A stretch of 64,000 bases of DNA from Clostridium sp. 1001275B_160808_H3 (GCF_015550425.1 NZ_JADNAT010000012.1:60413-124412), one strand, 5' to 3'. Positions 56,679-64,000 are shown, counted from the stretch's first letter. Notes: generated by a model from the letters alone, not told the origin. Numbers and translations: made by a program.

Positions 56679-56685
56679 TGTCGAA
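56679..56685 (+). promoter_or_regulatory. Spo0A box at abrB
   Basis: A perfect TGTCGAA lies 13 nt downstream of the proximal -10, at about +7 of that transcript. B. subtilis abrB is repressed by Spo0A~P binding downstream of its promoters in the same way. Confidence 0.65.
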
Positions 56686-56708
56686 ACTTGTTTTAAGGAG
56701 GAAATATA

Positions 56709-56948
56709 ATGAAATCAACTGGTGTAGTAAGAAGAGTAGATGAATTAGGAAGAATAGTTATTCCTATTGAATTAAGAAGAACATTAGATATAGCTGAAAA
56801 AGATGCTTTAGAAATCTATGTAGATGGAGAGCAAATAATCTTAAAGAAATATGAACCAGCTTGTATCTTCTGTGGAGATGCTAGAGATGTTGTAAACTAT
56901 AAAGGTAAAAACATCTGTAAAAATTGCTTAACTGAATTAAAAAAATAA
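56709..56948 (+). CDS. abrB: AbrB-family transition-state regulator
   Basis: This is a 79-residue DNA-binding protein. The swapped-hairpin AbrB domain is at about 1-48 (STGVVRRVDELGRIVIPIEL). The C-terminal CIFCGD...NICKNC carries two CxxC pairs that probably bind zinc, as in many clostridial AbrB proteins. AbrB represses stationary-phase and sporulation genes during growth. AAGGAGG precedes the ATG. Two tandem sigma-A promoters and a Spo0A box lie upstream. Confidence 0.93.
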   Translation: MKSTGVVRRVDELGRIVIPIELRRTLDIAEKDALEIYVDGEQIILKKYEPACIFCGDARDVVNYKGKNICKNCLTELKK

Positions 56949-56980
56949 TTTTTAATACTTATATTTAAAAAGTTATTTAT

Positions 56981-57024
56981 AATTAAATCCCCTATGACTT
57001 CATAAAATCATAGGGGATTTAATT
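56981..57024. terminator. Bidirectional terminator, abrB and rsmI
   Basis: A perfect 17-bp stem (AATTAAATCCCCTATGA and its complement) with a 10-nt loop lies between converging genes; its right end touches the rsmI stop codon. Confidence 0.85.
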
Positions 57025-57868
57025 ATAGTTCTGTTGAGTACTTATAAACTTCTTTTTTAGGTATATTTCTTTCTTTTGCAACTAATTTTATAGCTTCTTT
57101 TTTTTCTATTCCACTTTCTATTAGCTTTATTAAATGTTCTTCTATTGTTAAATCGATCCATAAAGCCTCTTTTTCAGCTTTTATTTCATCCTCAGATTTA
57201 CCTTCAATAACTAAAACAAACTCACCTCTTGGTCTATTTTCTACAAAATAATTTAATGCTAATGATATTCTACCTCTATAAATTTCTTCATGAAGCTTCG
57301 TAAGTTCTCTACATATTGCAATTTTTCTATCACCTATATTATTTAATAAATATTCTAAGGTATCTAATAATCTATGTGGAGCTTCATATAATATTATAGT
57401 ATCTCTAACATTTTTAATTTCTTCAACTACAGGTTTTCTATCTTTATTTTCTCTAGGTAAAAAACCTCTAAATATAAACTTTGTTGTATCTAAACCTGAG
57501 TAAACCAAAGCAGTAGTTATTGCTGTTGCTCCTGGTAATACTTCAAATTCTATTTCTTGTTCTATACACTTTTCAACTATAACACTTCCTGGATCAGATA
57601 TCCCCGGAGTGCCGGCATCAGTAATAAGTGCTATATTCATTCCATCATTTAATTTATTTATTATATCTTCACTTTTTCCTTGTTCATTATGTTTATGATA
57701 GCTAAATAAACTTTTCTTTATATTAAAATGATTTAATAGTTTTAAACTTTGCCTAGTATCTTCTGCAGCTATGATGTCTGCATTTTCTAATACTTCTAAT
57801 GCCCTCAATGTTATATCCTTTAAATTACCTATTGGAGTTGGTACTAAATACAACTTACCTTTTTCCAT
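57023..57868 (-). CDS. rsmI: 16S rRNA (cytidine1402-2'-O)-methyltransferase RsmI
   Basis: RsmI methylates the ribose of C1402 in the 16S decoding centre using SAM. The 281-residue protein has LVPTPIGNLKDITLRAL, AEDTRQSLKLL, ALITDAGTPGISDPG and YEAPHRL. The start at 57868 follows GGGAGG and lies 4 nt after the trmN6-like stop, so the two genes are coupled. An ATG seven codons upstream overlaps the preceding gene. Confidence 0.95.
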   Translation of the reverse strand: MEKGKLYLVPTPIGNLKDITLRALEVLENADIIAAEDTRQSLKLLNHFNIKKSLFSYHKHNEQGKSEDIINKLNDGMNIALITDAGTPGISDPGSVIVEKCIEQEIEFEVLPGATAITTALVYSGLDTTKFIFRGFLPRENKDRKPVVEEIKNVRDTIILYEAPHRLLDTLEYLLNNIGDRKIAICRELTKLHEEIYRGRISLALNYFVENRPRGEFVLVIEGKSEDEIKAEKEALWIDLTIEEHLIKLIESGIEKKEAIKLVAKERNIPKKEVYKYSTEL

Positions 57869-57872
57869 AAAT

Positions 57873-58622
57873 CTATTCCTCCCTACCATATATTCTATTT
57901 AATTCATCTGAATAACTACCATCATCATTATATACATATAGTGGTGCTTCCCATTTCAAATATGCTCCACCATCACGTTGACCTTCAACTAATACTATAT
58001 TAGGAGCCTTTTTACTATTTGGCTGGATCATTTGAACTCTCTTAGGTTCAATCTTATGCTTTCTCATAAGCTCAAATATATCTATTAATCTCTCAGGTCT
58101 ATGTACCATATACATTCTTCCATTATCCTTTAAAAGCTTTCTAGCTGCTATTATCACATCTTCTAATGTACATAAAACTTCATGCCTAGCTATTGCTAAC
58201 TTATCATTAGGATTTAATATTCCTGAGTTATTTAATTTATATGGAGGATTAACTGTTAAAACATCAAATTTTCCTAATTGATTTAAAAACTTGATATCCT
58301 TTAAATCAGCATTTTCAAATTTAACAACAATTTCTAATTCATTATACTTACTGCTCCTTTTAGCCATTTCAACCATTTCATTTTGAATTTCTATTCCTAT
58401 TACTTCTTCTGGCTTATACTTTCCATATAATAAAAAAGGAACTATTCCAGTACCTGTACATAAATCTATAACTCTATGTTTTTTCTTTACATTTGCAAAG
58501 TTTGACAGTAAAACTGCATCTACACCAAATCTAAAGCCTGATTTTTTTTGAATCAGATATAAGTTATCTAATTGTAAATCATCAATAGATTCATCTTCTA
58601 ATAAATTCACATCTTTATTCAT
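57873..58622 (-). CDS. TrmN6-like methyltransferase (YabB family)
   Basis: This SAM-dependent N6-adenine methyltransferase of the TrmN6/YabB type is 249 residues long. It has the SAM-binding VIDLCTGTGIVPFLLY and catalytic NPPY in LTVNPPYKLN. E. coli TrmN6 methylates A37 of tRNA-Val; in Firmicutes the gene is regularly paired with rsmI, as here. The tRNA target is inferred. Confidence 0.88.
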   Translation of the reverse strand: MNKDVNLLEDESIDDLQLDNLYLIQKKSGFRFGVDAVLLSNFANVKKKHRVIDLCTGTGIVPFLLYGKYKPEEVIGIEIQNEMVEMAKRSSKYNELEIVVKFENADLKDIKFLNQLGKFDVLTVNPPYKLNNSGILNPNDKLAIARHEVLCTLEDVIIAARKLLKDNGRMYMVHRPERLIDIFELMRKHKIEPKRVQMIQPNSKKAPNIVLVEGQRDGGAYLKWEAPLYVYNDDGSYSDELNRIYGREE

Positions 58623-58816
58623 TTTAAATACCTCGAATTATTTCTATAACTATATTCTTATTATCAACCATTATTATAAACTAATACTATTAATTACAAA
58701 TTCATTATCTTTATTTATATCTATATTATTGCTTTGTAATCTTTCTAAATTATATCATATAAATCAATTACTTTATAAATATTTTATTAAAGTTCAATTT
58801 ACATGATATAAACAAA

Positions 58817-58845
58817 TAAACTCCGCCAAATTTTGACGGAGTTTA
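58817..58845 (-). terminator. NlpC/P60 gene terminator
   Basis: A stem of TAAACTCCG/CGGAGTTTA extends inward with one wobble pair, 26 nt after the hydrolase stop. Confidence 0.75.
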
Positions 58846-58870
58846 TAATACAATATTAATAAAATTCTAA

Positions 58871-60088
58871 TTATAGTACTCTTCTCGCAGCGTAGAATGA
58901 TGTAACTGGTGAAACTTTAACATAATCTCCAGGTTGAGGAGCATGTATATATTGACCTCCACCTACATATATTCCAACGTGGTCTGAACCATAAGTAAAT
59001 ACTAAATCTCCTGGTTGTAATTCTCCATATGAAACTGGAGTTCCAACATTTATTTGAGTATAAGTAGTTCTTGTTATATCTATTCCTGCTGCATTTCTAA
59101 ATACAAAGCTAGTAAATCCTGAACAGTCAAAACTATCTGGTCCTGTAGCTCCAAAAACATAAGGTCTACCAATATATCCATATGCAAAATCTACTATTGC
59201 ATTACCTGTAGCTGATGATCCAGATCCAGGTCCTCTATTTGGTATACTAGCTGCATTTTCTTGAGCTTGTAGCTCTTCTACTTTAACCTTAGCAGCTTCT
59301 ATTGCATTATTAATCTCTTCTGTTACGATAGGGCTTTTAAGTTGATTATCTCTGATACTTCTTAATTGGCTTATAGCACTTTGAAGCTCAGTAATAGAAC
59401 TAGATGATTCTAGTATTGCTAGTTGTGGTTCAACTAAACTTCTTTCTGCAACAGATAAGAACTCTTCATCAAATTTAGCTTGTTCAGCTTTTGCATCTGC
59501 AACAAGAGCTTCTTGCTCCTTCTTCTTACCTTCTGACTCAGCTAAGACTTTTTTAGTTTCCTCATTTATTTTAGCTATTTCATTTGATTTTTCTTCTAAA
59601 GAAGTAACCTTCTCATCTAATTTTTCTTTCTTATCTACTAAATCTTTTACTATTTTCTTATCAATATTTACAAGTCTAGTAGCAGAATCTAATTTAGATA
59701 TAAGATCGCTAAAACTATCTGCACTAAATAAAAGTGTTAAATAACTACCTTGTCCACCTGATTTGTATAGCTCTCTTAATCTCTTTCCTAATACTTCTTC
59801 TTTTTCCGAAATATCAACCTTTGAAGTTTCGATTTCTTTCTTAGTGTTTTCAATTTCATCCTTAATAGAATCCATTTGCTTTTGATTATTGTTCACCTTT
59901 TCTTCTAATGGAGCTATTTGTTCATTTAAACCATATATCTTACCTTGAATATCTTCTATTTTCTTATTTATGTCATCATACTTTTGTTGATTTTCTATTA
60001 CTTCCTGATTAGGAGTAGCAAAAACTGGTGTTACTGAAGTTATTGTTAAAGCACCAGCCATAACAATAGATAAAATCCTCTTTTTCAT
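58871..60088 (-). CDS. CwlO/PcsB-like NlpC/P60 peptidoglycan hydrolase
   Basis: This secreted cell-wall endopeptidase is 405 residues long. A signal peptide (about 1-24, ending in PVFA) is followed by a long coiled coil (about 28-250) like that of CwlO/PcsB, a serine/glycine-rich linker, and a C-terminal NlpC/P60 domain with catalytic Cys in FDCSGF, His in DHVGIYVG and a third polar residue in YIHAP. CwlO/PcsB coiled coils contact FtsX, so FtsEX (36863-38429) is its likely activator. The start is at the signal-peptide ATG, behind a hairpin-spaced GGGGG site. Confidence 0.92.
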   Translation of the reverse strand: MKKRILSIVMAGALTITSVTPVFATPNQEVIENQQKYDDINKKIEDIQGKIYGLNEQIAPLEEKVNNNQKQMDSIKDEIENTKKEIETSKVDISEKEEVLGKRLRELYKSGGQGSYLTLLFSADSFSDLISKLDSATRLVNIDKKIVKDLVDKKEKLDEKVTSLEEKSNEIAKINEETKKVLAESEGKKKEQEALVADAKAEQAKFDEEFLSVAERSLVEPQLAILESSSSITELQSAISQLRSIRDNQLKSPIVTEEINNAIEAAKVKVEELQAQENAASIPNRGPGSGSSATGNAIVDFAYGYIGRPYVFGATGPDSFDCSGFTSFVFRNAAGIDITRTTYTQINVGTPVSYGELQPGDLVFTYGSDHVGIYVGGGQYIHAPQPGDYVKVSPVTSFYAARRVL

Positions 60089-60095
60089 AAGTGTT

Positions 60096-60115
60096 TGGTC
60101 CTTAGACCATCCCCC
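60096..60115 (-). promoter_or_regulatory. Hairpin-spaced ribosome binding site of the NlpC/P60 gene
   Basis: Minus-strand GGGGG (60111-60115) lies 22 nt before the ATG. Between them TGGTC/GACCA forms a 5-bp stem with a TAAG loop (60096-60109). An alternative AAGGA site lies partly within the loop and stem. Confidence 0.45.
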
Positions 60116-60137
60116 TCTCCCTACGTGATATATTACC

Positions 60138-60166
60138 ATTATAACACTTATGGAAAGCTTGGACAA
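60138..60166 (-). promoter_or_regulatory. NlpC/P60 gene promoter
   Basis: Minus-strand TTGTCC and TATAAT are separated by 17 nt. Transcription would begin about 45 nt before the ATG, leaving no room for a riboswitch. Confidence 0.6.
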
Positions 60167-60334
60167 TGGTAATTTTTTAAAAAATGAGATATTTAGACAA
60201 TGTAAATGTATACTGTACATATCTGGATAATGCTTAGTTATGTAAATATAACTAATTTTATCTAAATCTCTCTATAATTATATGTTGTATACTATCGTTT
60301 TTATAATAGTTTTATGAATAATTTCTATATAAAT

Positions 60335-60391
60335 TTATTAGCAATGTCATTAATAACTTCTATATAAAATTATTAATGACATTGCTAATAA
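60335..60391. repeat. 21-bp perfect inverted repeat
   Basis: Arms TTATTAGCAATGTCATTAATA and the exact complement (60371-60391) enclose 15 nt. A direct repeat AATAAYTTCTATATAAA overlaps it at 60318-60334 and 60353-60369. It lies in the gap between the NlpC/P60 gene and the small membrane gene, which otherwise has no gene. Confidence 0.65.
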
Positions 60392-60420
60392 TACTATTGC
60401 TATAAAAAGTTCATTCAAAT

Positions 60421-60462
60421 AAAAATACAGGAATATATGAAATTATATATTCCTGTATTTTT
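60421..60462 (-). terminator. Terminator overlapping the small membrane protein gene end
   Basis: A perfect 17-bp stem, core AATACAGGAATATA with its complement, overlaps the last codons and stop of the upstream gene; the minus-strand 3' arm ends in TTTTT. Confidence 0.75.
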
Positions 60463-60748
60463 TAAGCATCTTATTTTGAACAAAAGATGCAACAGCAATA
60501 GTAAGTATAAATATTATTACTATATACTTTGATTGTTCTATGAATATATAATCTAATGCGCCTAAAATAATTCCTGCAAAACCTATAGATATATTAAATA
60601 TTCCGTTAAGCTTCATAAACTTTTCAATATCACTATAGACTCCACTATCCTTCAGAAAATTCTTCATTTTTTTACTTTTTAATGATAAAAATCCCATTAA
60701 TATAAATCCTATGCTACCTAAAATAATAACTATAGTACTTCCTCTCAT
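60443..60748 (-). CDS. Small membrane protein, DUF3784-like
   Basis: This 101-residue protein has three hydrophobic segments (about 5-20, 50-68 and 74-92) separated by basic stretches, resembling the DUF3784 family of Firmicutes. The function is unknown. The ATG at 60748 is set by GGAGG 8 nt upstream; the frame is open five codons further to a TTG inside that region. Confidence 0.65.
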   Translation of the reverse strand: MRGSTIVIILGSIGFILMGFLSLKSKKMKNFLKDSGVYSDIEKFMKLNGIFNISIGFAGIILGALDYIFIEQSKYIVIIFILTIAVASFVQNKMLKKYRNI

Positions 60749-60828
60749 TACTTTGACCTCCAATTAAATTATGCTTATATAAACTTTAAATCTTAAAATA
60801 ATTTCATACCGTTTCATTAAGCTCATTA

Positions 60829-60870
60829 ATATTTACTTTTAACGATCTTAAACAAATTAAAAGTAAATAT
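60829..60870. repeat. 14-bp perfect inverted repeat
   Basis: Arms ATATTTACTTTTAA/TTAAAAGTAAATAT surround 14 nt. It lies in the gene-free region upstream of tRNA-Pro; there is no T-run. Confidence 0.5.
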
Positions 60871-61058
60871 ACGATATACCCTAAACAAAGTTTATAATTT
60901 ACTTAAAAGATACCATATTTAATAGTCATAAGTAAAGATATTATAAATATAACTCTACTTCTATTTGGCTATATAAAATCATTATAATTTTATATTAATA
61001 CTATAACTTAATCATAATAGGTTTCACATAAATAATTTAATATTTTATTTTAAAAGTG

Positions 61059-61087
61059 TTGACATAATAGATTATACTTACTATAAT
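61059..61087 (+). promoter_or_regulatory. tRNA-Pro promoter
   Basis: Exact consensus TTGACA and TATAAT are separated by 17 nt, ending 12 nt before the tRNA. Confidence 0.9.
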
Positions 61088-61099
61088 TATAATGTACTT

Positions 61100-61175
61100 C
61101 GGGGTGTGGCGCAGATGGGAGCGCGCGTGGTTTGGGACCATGAGGTCGCAGGTTCAATCCCTGTCACCCCGACCA
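61100..61175 (+). tRNA. tRNA-Pro (UGG)
   Basis: The 76-nt cloverleaf has a 7-bp acceptor (CGGGGTG/CACCCCG), discriminator A, an encoded CCA end and an anticodon loop TTTGGGA with anticodon TGG. The T arm has GTTCAATC. It stands alone, with its own strong promoter and terminator. Confidence 0.95.
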
Positions 61176-61178
61176 AAG

Positions 61179-61210
61179 AAATCCTCTCTATTCGAGAGGA
61201 TTTTTTATTT
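61179..61210 (+). terminator. tRNA-Pro terminator
   Basis: A perfect 10-bp stem AAATCCTCTC/GAGAGGATTT with a 5-nt loop is followed by a T-run. Confidence 0.9.
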
Positions 61211-61244
61211 TTTTATAATTTATGAAATGGATTTATTTATATAG

Positions 61245-61364
61245 CTAGTTACAATCTATATAATCATGTACTTCATTAAGTTTATCGTCAAATCCAATAG
61301 ATTTACAAGAAATTAATACTATTGGTATTATTGATATATAGGCACACAATATTAATATCCACAT
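61245..61364 (-). CDS. Possible 39-residue membrane peptide or lipoprotein
   Basis: A short frame starts with ATG behind AAGGGGAT and encodes a hydrophobic segment (MWILILCAYISIIPIVLISC) followed by an acidic tail with two further features: GFDDKLNEVHDY and a final cysteine. LISC could serve as a lipobox. No relative is recognised. The remaining part of the 61211-61548 gap holds nothing I can identify. Confidence 0.4.
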   Translation of the reverse strand: MWILILCAYISIIPIVLISCKSIGFDDKLNEVHDYIDCN

Positions 61365-61548
61365 AAATCTTATCCCCTTTTCAAAATTCTACTTACAATC
61401 AGTATATGAAAAAGATTTCATTATTGCTATAAATTTTTAAGTTTTTTATATATAAATAAAACTTTTAATAAAATTATTACTACATCTAAGCTATATATTT
61501 AGCTTACTATAATATTGTTGAACAGTATTTAAAAGGAGGTTTACATAT

Positions 61549-62190
61549 ATGAATAATATTAAGGCAGTCATATTTGATTTAGATGGAACATTAATAGATT
61601 CAATGGGAATATGGGCACAAATAGATGAAGAATACCTAGGAAACTTTGGTTATCCTGTCCCTGAAAATCTTCAAGAAGAGATAACTCATCTTACTTTAAC
61701 GGAAACAGCAACCTACTTTAAAAACAAATTTAATATAAATGATGATATAGATAAAATAATTTCAACATGGCATGATATGGCTTTTTATCACTATTCCAAT
61801 ACAATCAAATTAAAAGAAGGCGTCATTTCATATTTAGATTTATTAAAAGAAAAAGGCATTAAAATAGCATTAGCAACTAGTAATTCTGTTCAATTATTAG
61901 AAGCAACATTAAAAAATAATAATATATATCAATATTTTGATGCGATAACTACAACTGAAGAAGTAAAGAAATCAAAGGATAATCCTGATATCTATTTATT
62001 ATCAGCTAAAAAACTAGGTATATCACCTGAAAATTGCTTAGTATTCGAAGATATAGTACAAGCTGTTAAAGGGGCTAAGCTTGCCGGTATGCACGTTTAT
62101 TCAATATATGATAAAGTATCTGAAAGTCAAAAAGATGCTTTAATAGAATTATCAGATAAATACATACTTAGCTTTAATGAACTATTATAA
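61549..62190 (+). CDS. HAD-superfamily phosphatase, beta-phosphoglucomutase-like
   Basis: This 213-residue HAD hydrolase has motif I FDLDGTLIDS (with nucleophile and acid/base aspartates), motif II LATSNS, motif III lysine in EEVKKSKDNPD and motif IV FEDIVQAVKGA. The helical cap lies between motifs I and II. It is probably a sugar-phosphate phosphatase or phosphomutase; the substrate is unknown. AAAAGGAGG precedes the ATG. Confidence 0.88.
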   Translation: MNNIKAVIFDLDGTLIDSMGIWAQIDEEYLGNFGYPVPENLQEEITHLTLTETATYFKNKFNINDDIDKIISTWHDMAFYHYSNTIKLKEGVISYLDLLKEKGIKIALATSNSVQLLEATLKNNNIYQYFDAITTTEEVKKSKDNPDIYLLSAKKLGISPENCLVFEDIVQAVKGAKLAGMHVYSIYDKVSESQKDALIELSDKYILSFNELL

Positions 62191-62192
62191 AT

Positions 62193-62222
62193 AAAAAGGA
62201 ATTGATATATCAATTCCTTTTT
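62193..62222. terminator. Bidirectional terminator, HAD and foldase genes
   Basis: A fully palindromic 30-nt sequence, AAAAAGGAATTGA/TCAATTCCTTTTT around TATA, lies between converging genes. Confidence 0.85.
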
Positions 62223-62231
62223 TCACTATTT

Positions 62232-62978
62232 TTAAGCTCTAGTAACTCCATATTTCTTTTCTAATTCTTTTACAACATCTAGATACTTTCTTTGTTGCAT
62301 TTCTTGTAATAGCTTATTAACTATTTGAGGCTTAACTTCTTCAAATGCCATTTCTTTTCCTTCATTTTTATCTTCAACTTTTATTAAATGGTATCCAAAT
62401 TGTGTTTGAACTGGTTCACTTACAACATTTATATCCAATTTGAAAGCTACATCTTCAAACTCAGGAACCATCATACCTCTTCCAAATGCACCAAGATTTC
62501 CACCTTCTTCTTTTGAAGGACAAGTTGAGTATTTCATAGCTGCCTCTTCAAAAGTTAATTCATTTGAATCTATTTCACTCTTAACTTTATCACAAAGTTC
62601 TTTTGAATCTACTAATATATGCTTAGCAGAAACTGTTGGTTGTTGAGTAAATTCTCCTTTATTATTGTTATAATAATTTAATGCATCCTCATCTGTAACA
62701 GTAACTTCTAATAATAATTTATTTAGTGTTAGCTGAGTTAATATATCCTTTTCTGCTTGTTTTACATTTTCCTTATATTCTTCTGTATCTTCTATATTTA
62801 ACTCTTTGCCTAGCATATTGATTAATTCAAAAGAAAGCATTTGCTCTAATAATTGCTTCTTTGCCTCTACTGTTTCAAAATATGCTCTTTTATCAGCTGG
62901 GTATCTCATTATCATATTTTGTAAATCTGATTCCTTAATCTCTCTACCCGCTATGGTAGCTAAAATTTTATCTTCCAT
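62232..62978 (-). CDS. Parvulin-type peptidylprolyl isomerase without a signal peptide
   Basis: This 248-residue protein resembles PrsA/SurA foldases. An N-terminal helical chaperone region precedes a parvulin domain (about 110-205) with VSAKHILVDS, YSTCPSKEEGGNLGAFGRG and FGYHLIKV. Unlike PrsA there is no signal peptide or lipobox, so it is probably cytoplasmic. GGAGAT precedes the ATG. It is monocistronic. Confidence 0.88.
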   Translation of the reverse strand: MEDKILATIAGREIKESDLQNMIMRYPADKRAYFETVEAKKQLLEQMLSFELINMLGKELNIEDTEEYKENVKQAEKDILTQLTLNKLLLEVTVTDEDALNYYNNNKGEFTQQPTVSAKHILVDSKELCDKVKSEIDSNELTFEEAAMKYSTCPSKEEGGNLGAFGRGMMVPEFEDVAFKLDINVVSEPVQTQFGYHLIKVEDKNEGKEMAFEEVKPQIVNKLLQEMQQRKYLDVVKELEKKYGVTRA

Positions 62979-63111
62979 TGAAATATCTCCTTTATTTTAA
63001 ATTTTAAATTTTAATCATTATTAATTATAACAGAGTTTATAATAAAATATATAAGTTGCAATAAATATTTATCTAATTAATCTAAATTACGATTAAGATT
63101 CGTATTATTTG

Positions 63112-63140
63112 TTGATAATAATTATTAATAGTATTATAAT
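63112..63140 (+). promoter_or_regulatory. bcp promoter
   Basis: TTGATA and TATAAT are separated by 17 nt, 32 nt before the ATG. The Fur/PerR-type box overlaps the -35 element and spacer. Confidence 0.7.
63113..63127 (+). promoter_or_regulatory. Fur/PerR-type operator of bcp
   Basis: TGATAATAATTATTA is identical to the flavodiiron operator at all 14 defined positions and matches 13 of 14 positions of the Fur box and 12 of 14 of the PerR box. Confidence 0.6.
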
Positions 63141-63171
63141 TAAATAAAGCTTAAAAGGAGGATATTATATA

Positions 63172-63624
63172 ATGGAAATAGGAAAATTAGCGCCAGATTT
63201 TACTCTTATGGGATCTGATGGAAAGGAACATAAATTAAGTGATTATAGAGGAAAAAAAGTTATACTATACTTTTATCCTAAAGATAATACACCAGGATGC
63301 ACTACAGAGGCATGTGATTTTAGGGATAATATAGATAAAATAACAGATCAAAATGCTATAGTTCTTGGAATAAGTAAAGATAACTTAAATTCACATAATA
63401 AATTTATTGAAAAATTTAATTTACCTTTCATTTTATTAAGTGATGAAGATAAGATTGTTTGCGAATTATACGATGTTATCAAAGAAAAAAATATGTATGG
63501 TAAAAAAGTTTTGGGTATAGAAAGAAGTACATTTATAATTGATGAAAAAGGTTATTTAGTGAAAGAGTTTAGAAAAGTTAAAGTTAAAGGACATATTGAT
63601 GCTGTCCTAGAAGAACTTAAATAA
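63172..63624 (+). CDS. bcp: Thioredoxin-dependent peroxiredoxin, Bcp/PrxQ type
   Basis: This thiol peroxidase of 150 residues reduces H2O2 and organic peroxides. The peroxidatic cysteine is in [11 protein letters not shown], and the cysteine five residues later is in the PrxQ resolving position. [10 protein letters not shown] and the late FIIDEKG are family features. AAAAGGAGG precedes the ATG. The promoter carries a Fur/PerR-type box, fitting peroxide-induced control. Confidence 0.94.
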   Translation: MEIGKLAPDFTLMGSDGKEHKLSDYRGKKVILYFYPKDNTPGCTTEACDFRDNIDKITDQNAIVLGISKDNLNSHNKFIEKFNLPFILLSDEDKIVCELYDVIKEKNMYGKKVLGIERSTFIIDEKGYLVKEFRKVKVKGHIDAVLEELK

Positions 63625-63644
63625 TAAAATTACAGAGCATAATA

Positions 63645-63674
63645 AAAAAGCACTAACTAATGTTAGTGCTTTTT
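63645..63674. terminator. Bidirectional terminator, bcp and the rRNA operon
   Basis: A perfect 13-bp stem AAAAAGCACTAAC/GTTAGTGCTTTTT with a TAAT loop lies between bcp and tRNA-Phe. Confidence 0.9.
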
Positions 63675-63678
63675 ATTC

Positions 63679-63754
<76 letters not shown>

Positions 63755-63760
63755 ATATAA

Positions 63761-63876
63761 CCTGGCAACGTTCTACTCTCCCACACAGTCTCCCATGCAG
63801 TACCATCGACGCTGTAGAGCTTAACTTTCCTGTTCGGAATGGAAAGGAGTGTTTCCTCTACGCCATCATCACCAGA
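63761..63876 (-). rRNA. 5S ribosomal RNA
   Basis: About 116 nt beginning TCTGGTGATGATGGCGTAGA in the minus orientation, with CCGAACAGG and the closing strand GTAGAACGTTGCCAGG. It lies between 23S and tRNA-Phe. Confidence 0.95.
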
Positions 63877-63896
63877 TTTCAGAGTGTTCTCTGAAA
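63877..63896 (-). other. 23S-5S spacer stem
   Basis: TTTCAGAG/CTCTGAAA forms an 8-bp stem with a 4-nt loop just before 5S, a likely rRNA processing structure. Confidence 0.5.
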
Positions 63897-63930
63897 ATTG
63901 CACATGAATTAATTTTAAGCCTGTTTTTAT

Positions 63931-64000
63931 TGGTCAAGCCCTCGACCTATTAGTATCAGTCAGCTAAATATGTTACCACACTTACACCTCTGACCTATCA
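63931..64000 (-). rRNA. 23S ribosomal RNA, 3' end (partial)
   Basis: The final about 70 nt match the conserved 23S 3' end, including ATACTAATAGGTCGAGGGCT in the minus orientation. The gene continues beyond the window. Confidence 0.93.

Noticed and set aside
60089..60220. c-di-AMP riboswitch upstream of the NlpC/P60 gene, as seen at some clostridial wall hydrolases
   Set aside because: A good promoter lies about 45 nt before the ATG, so the leader is far too short, and the conserved riboswitch segments are absent.

Overview
The window is low-GC, AT-rich DNA from a spore-forming clostridium, most likely Clostridium sensu stricto. The evidence is the dnaE-pfkA-pyk and rapZ-yvcK-whiA orders, an AbrB regulator with a Spo0A box, the acpS-nnr-GerS-like-ndoA cluster, a flavodiiron O2-reductase fusion, strong GGAGG-type ribosome binding sites and short hairpin-plus-T-run terminators. 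Species cannot be fixed from this sequence. Almost everything is ordinary chromosomal core, and most genes lie on the minus strand. I see no prophage, plasmid, CRISPR array or integrated island.

Layout (minus strand unless stated). 0.3-7 kb: pyk, pfkA and dnaE. 6.9-12 kb: whiA, an orphan AgrC-like sensor kinase, yvcK and rapZ. 12-18.4 kb: hisC, an AIM24-like protein, a LURP-one-like protein, murB, uvrC and an rfbC-like epimerase. 18.6-24 kb: a division/elongation set (class B PBP, FtsW/RodA, FHA protein) with a chemotaxis receptor inserted. 24-34 kb: uvrA and uvrB, separated by an accessory block (radical SAM protein, amidohydrolase, MFS transporter, IS3-family remnant, 25-bp perfect hairpin). 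34-38.4 kb: PDZ membrane protein, CtpA-type protease, ftsX and ftsE. 38.6-42.3 kb: two tandem YitT proteins and a split transketolase. 42.5-46.4 kb: MazEF-type toxin-antitoxin, GerS-like protein, nnr, acpS and a DUF6514 protein. 46.9-49.5 kb (+): flavodiiron/rubredoxin/NADH-oxidoreductase fusion. 49.6-56.2 kb: ssb, BrkB-like protein, mutarotase-like protein (+), cyclase, nuclease-helicase fusion, YvrJ and DUF1836. 56.7-60.7 kb: abrB (+), rsmI, a trmN6-like methyltransferase, a CwlO-like NlpC/P60 hydrolase and a small membrane protein. 61.1-63.6 kb: tRNA-Pro (+), a short membrane peptide ORF, HAD phosphatase (+), parvulin foldase and bcp (+). The right edge holds tRNA-Phe, 5S rRNA and the 3' end of 23S rRNA.

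The most useful regulatory signals were read directly from the sequence. One 7-1-7 palindrome of Fur/PerR type sits at the promoters of both peroxide/oxygen-defence genes (flavodiiron fusion and bcp). A LexA-type SOS box sits just downstream of the uvrA promoter. A perfect Spo0A box sits just downstream of the abrB promoter. hisC and the NlpC/P60 gene both have a small hairpin between the GGGGG ribosome binding site and the ATG.

I did not find a convincing wholly new multi-gene system. The best leads are the shared oxidative-stress operator, the hairpin-spaced ribosome binding sites, the orphan kinase between yvcK and whiA, the loss of alr from a conserved cluster, and several long perfect inverted repeats in gene-free stretches.
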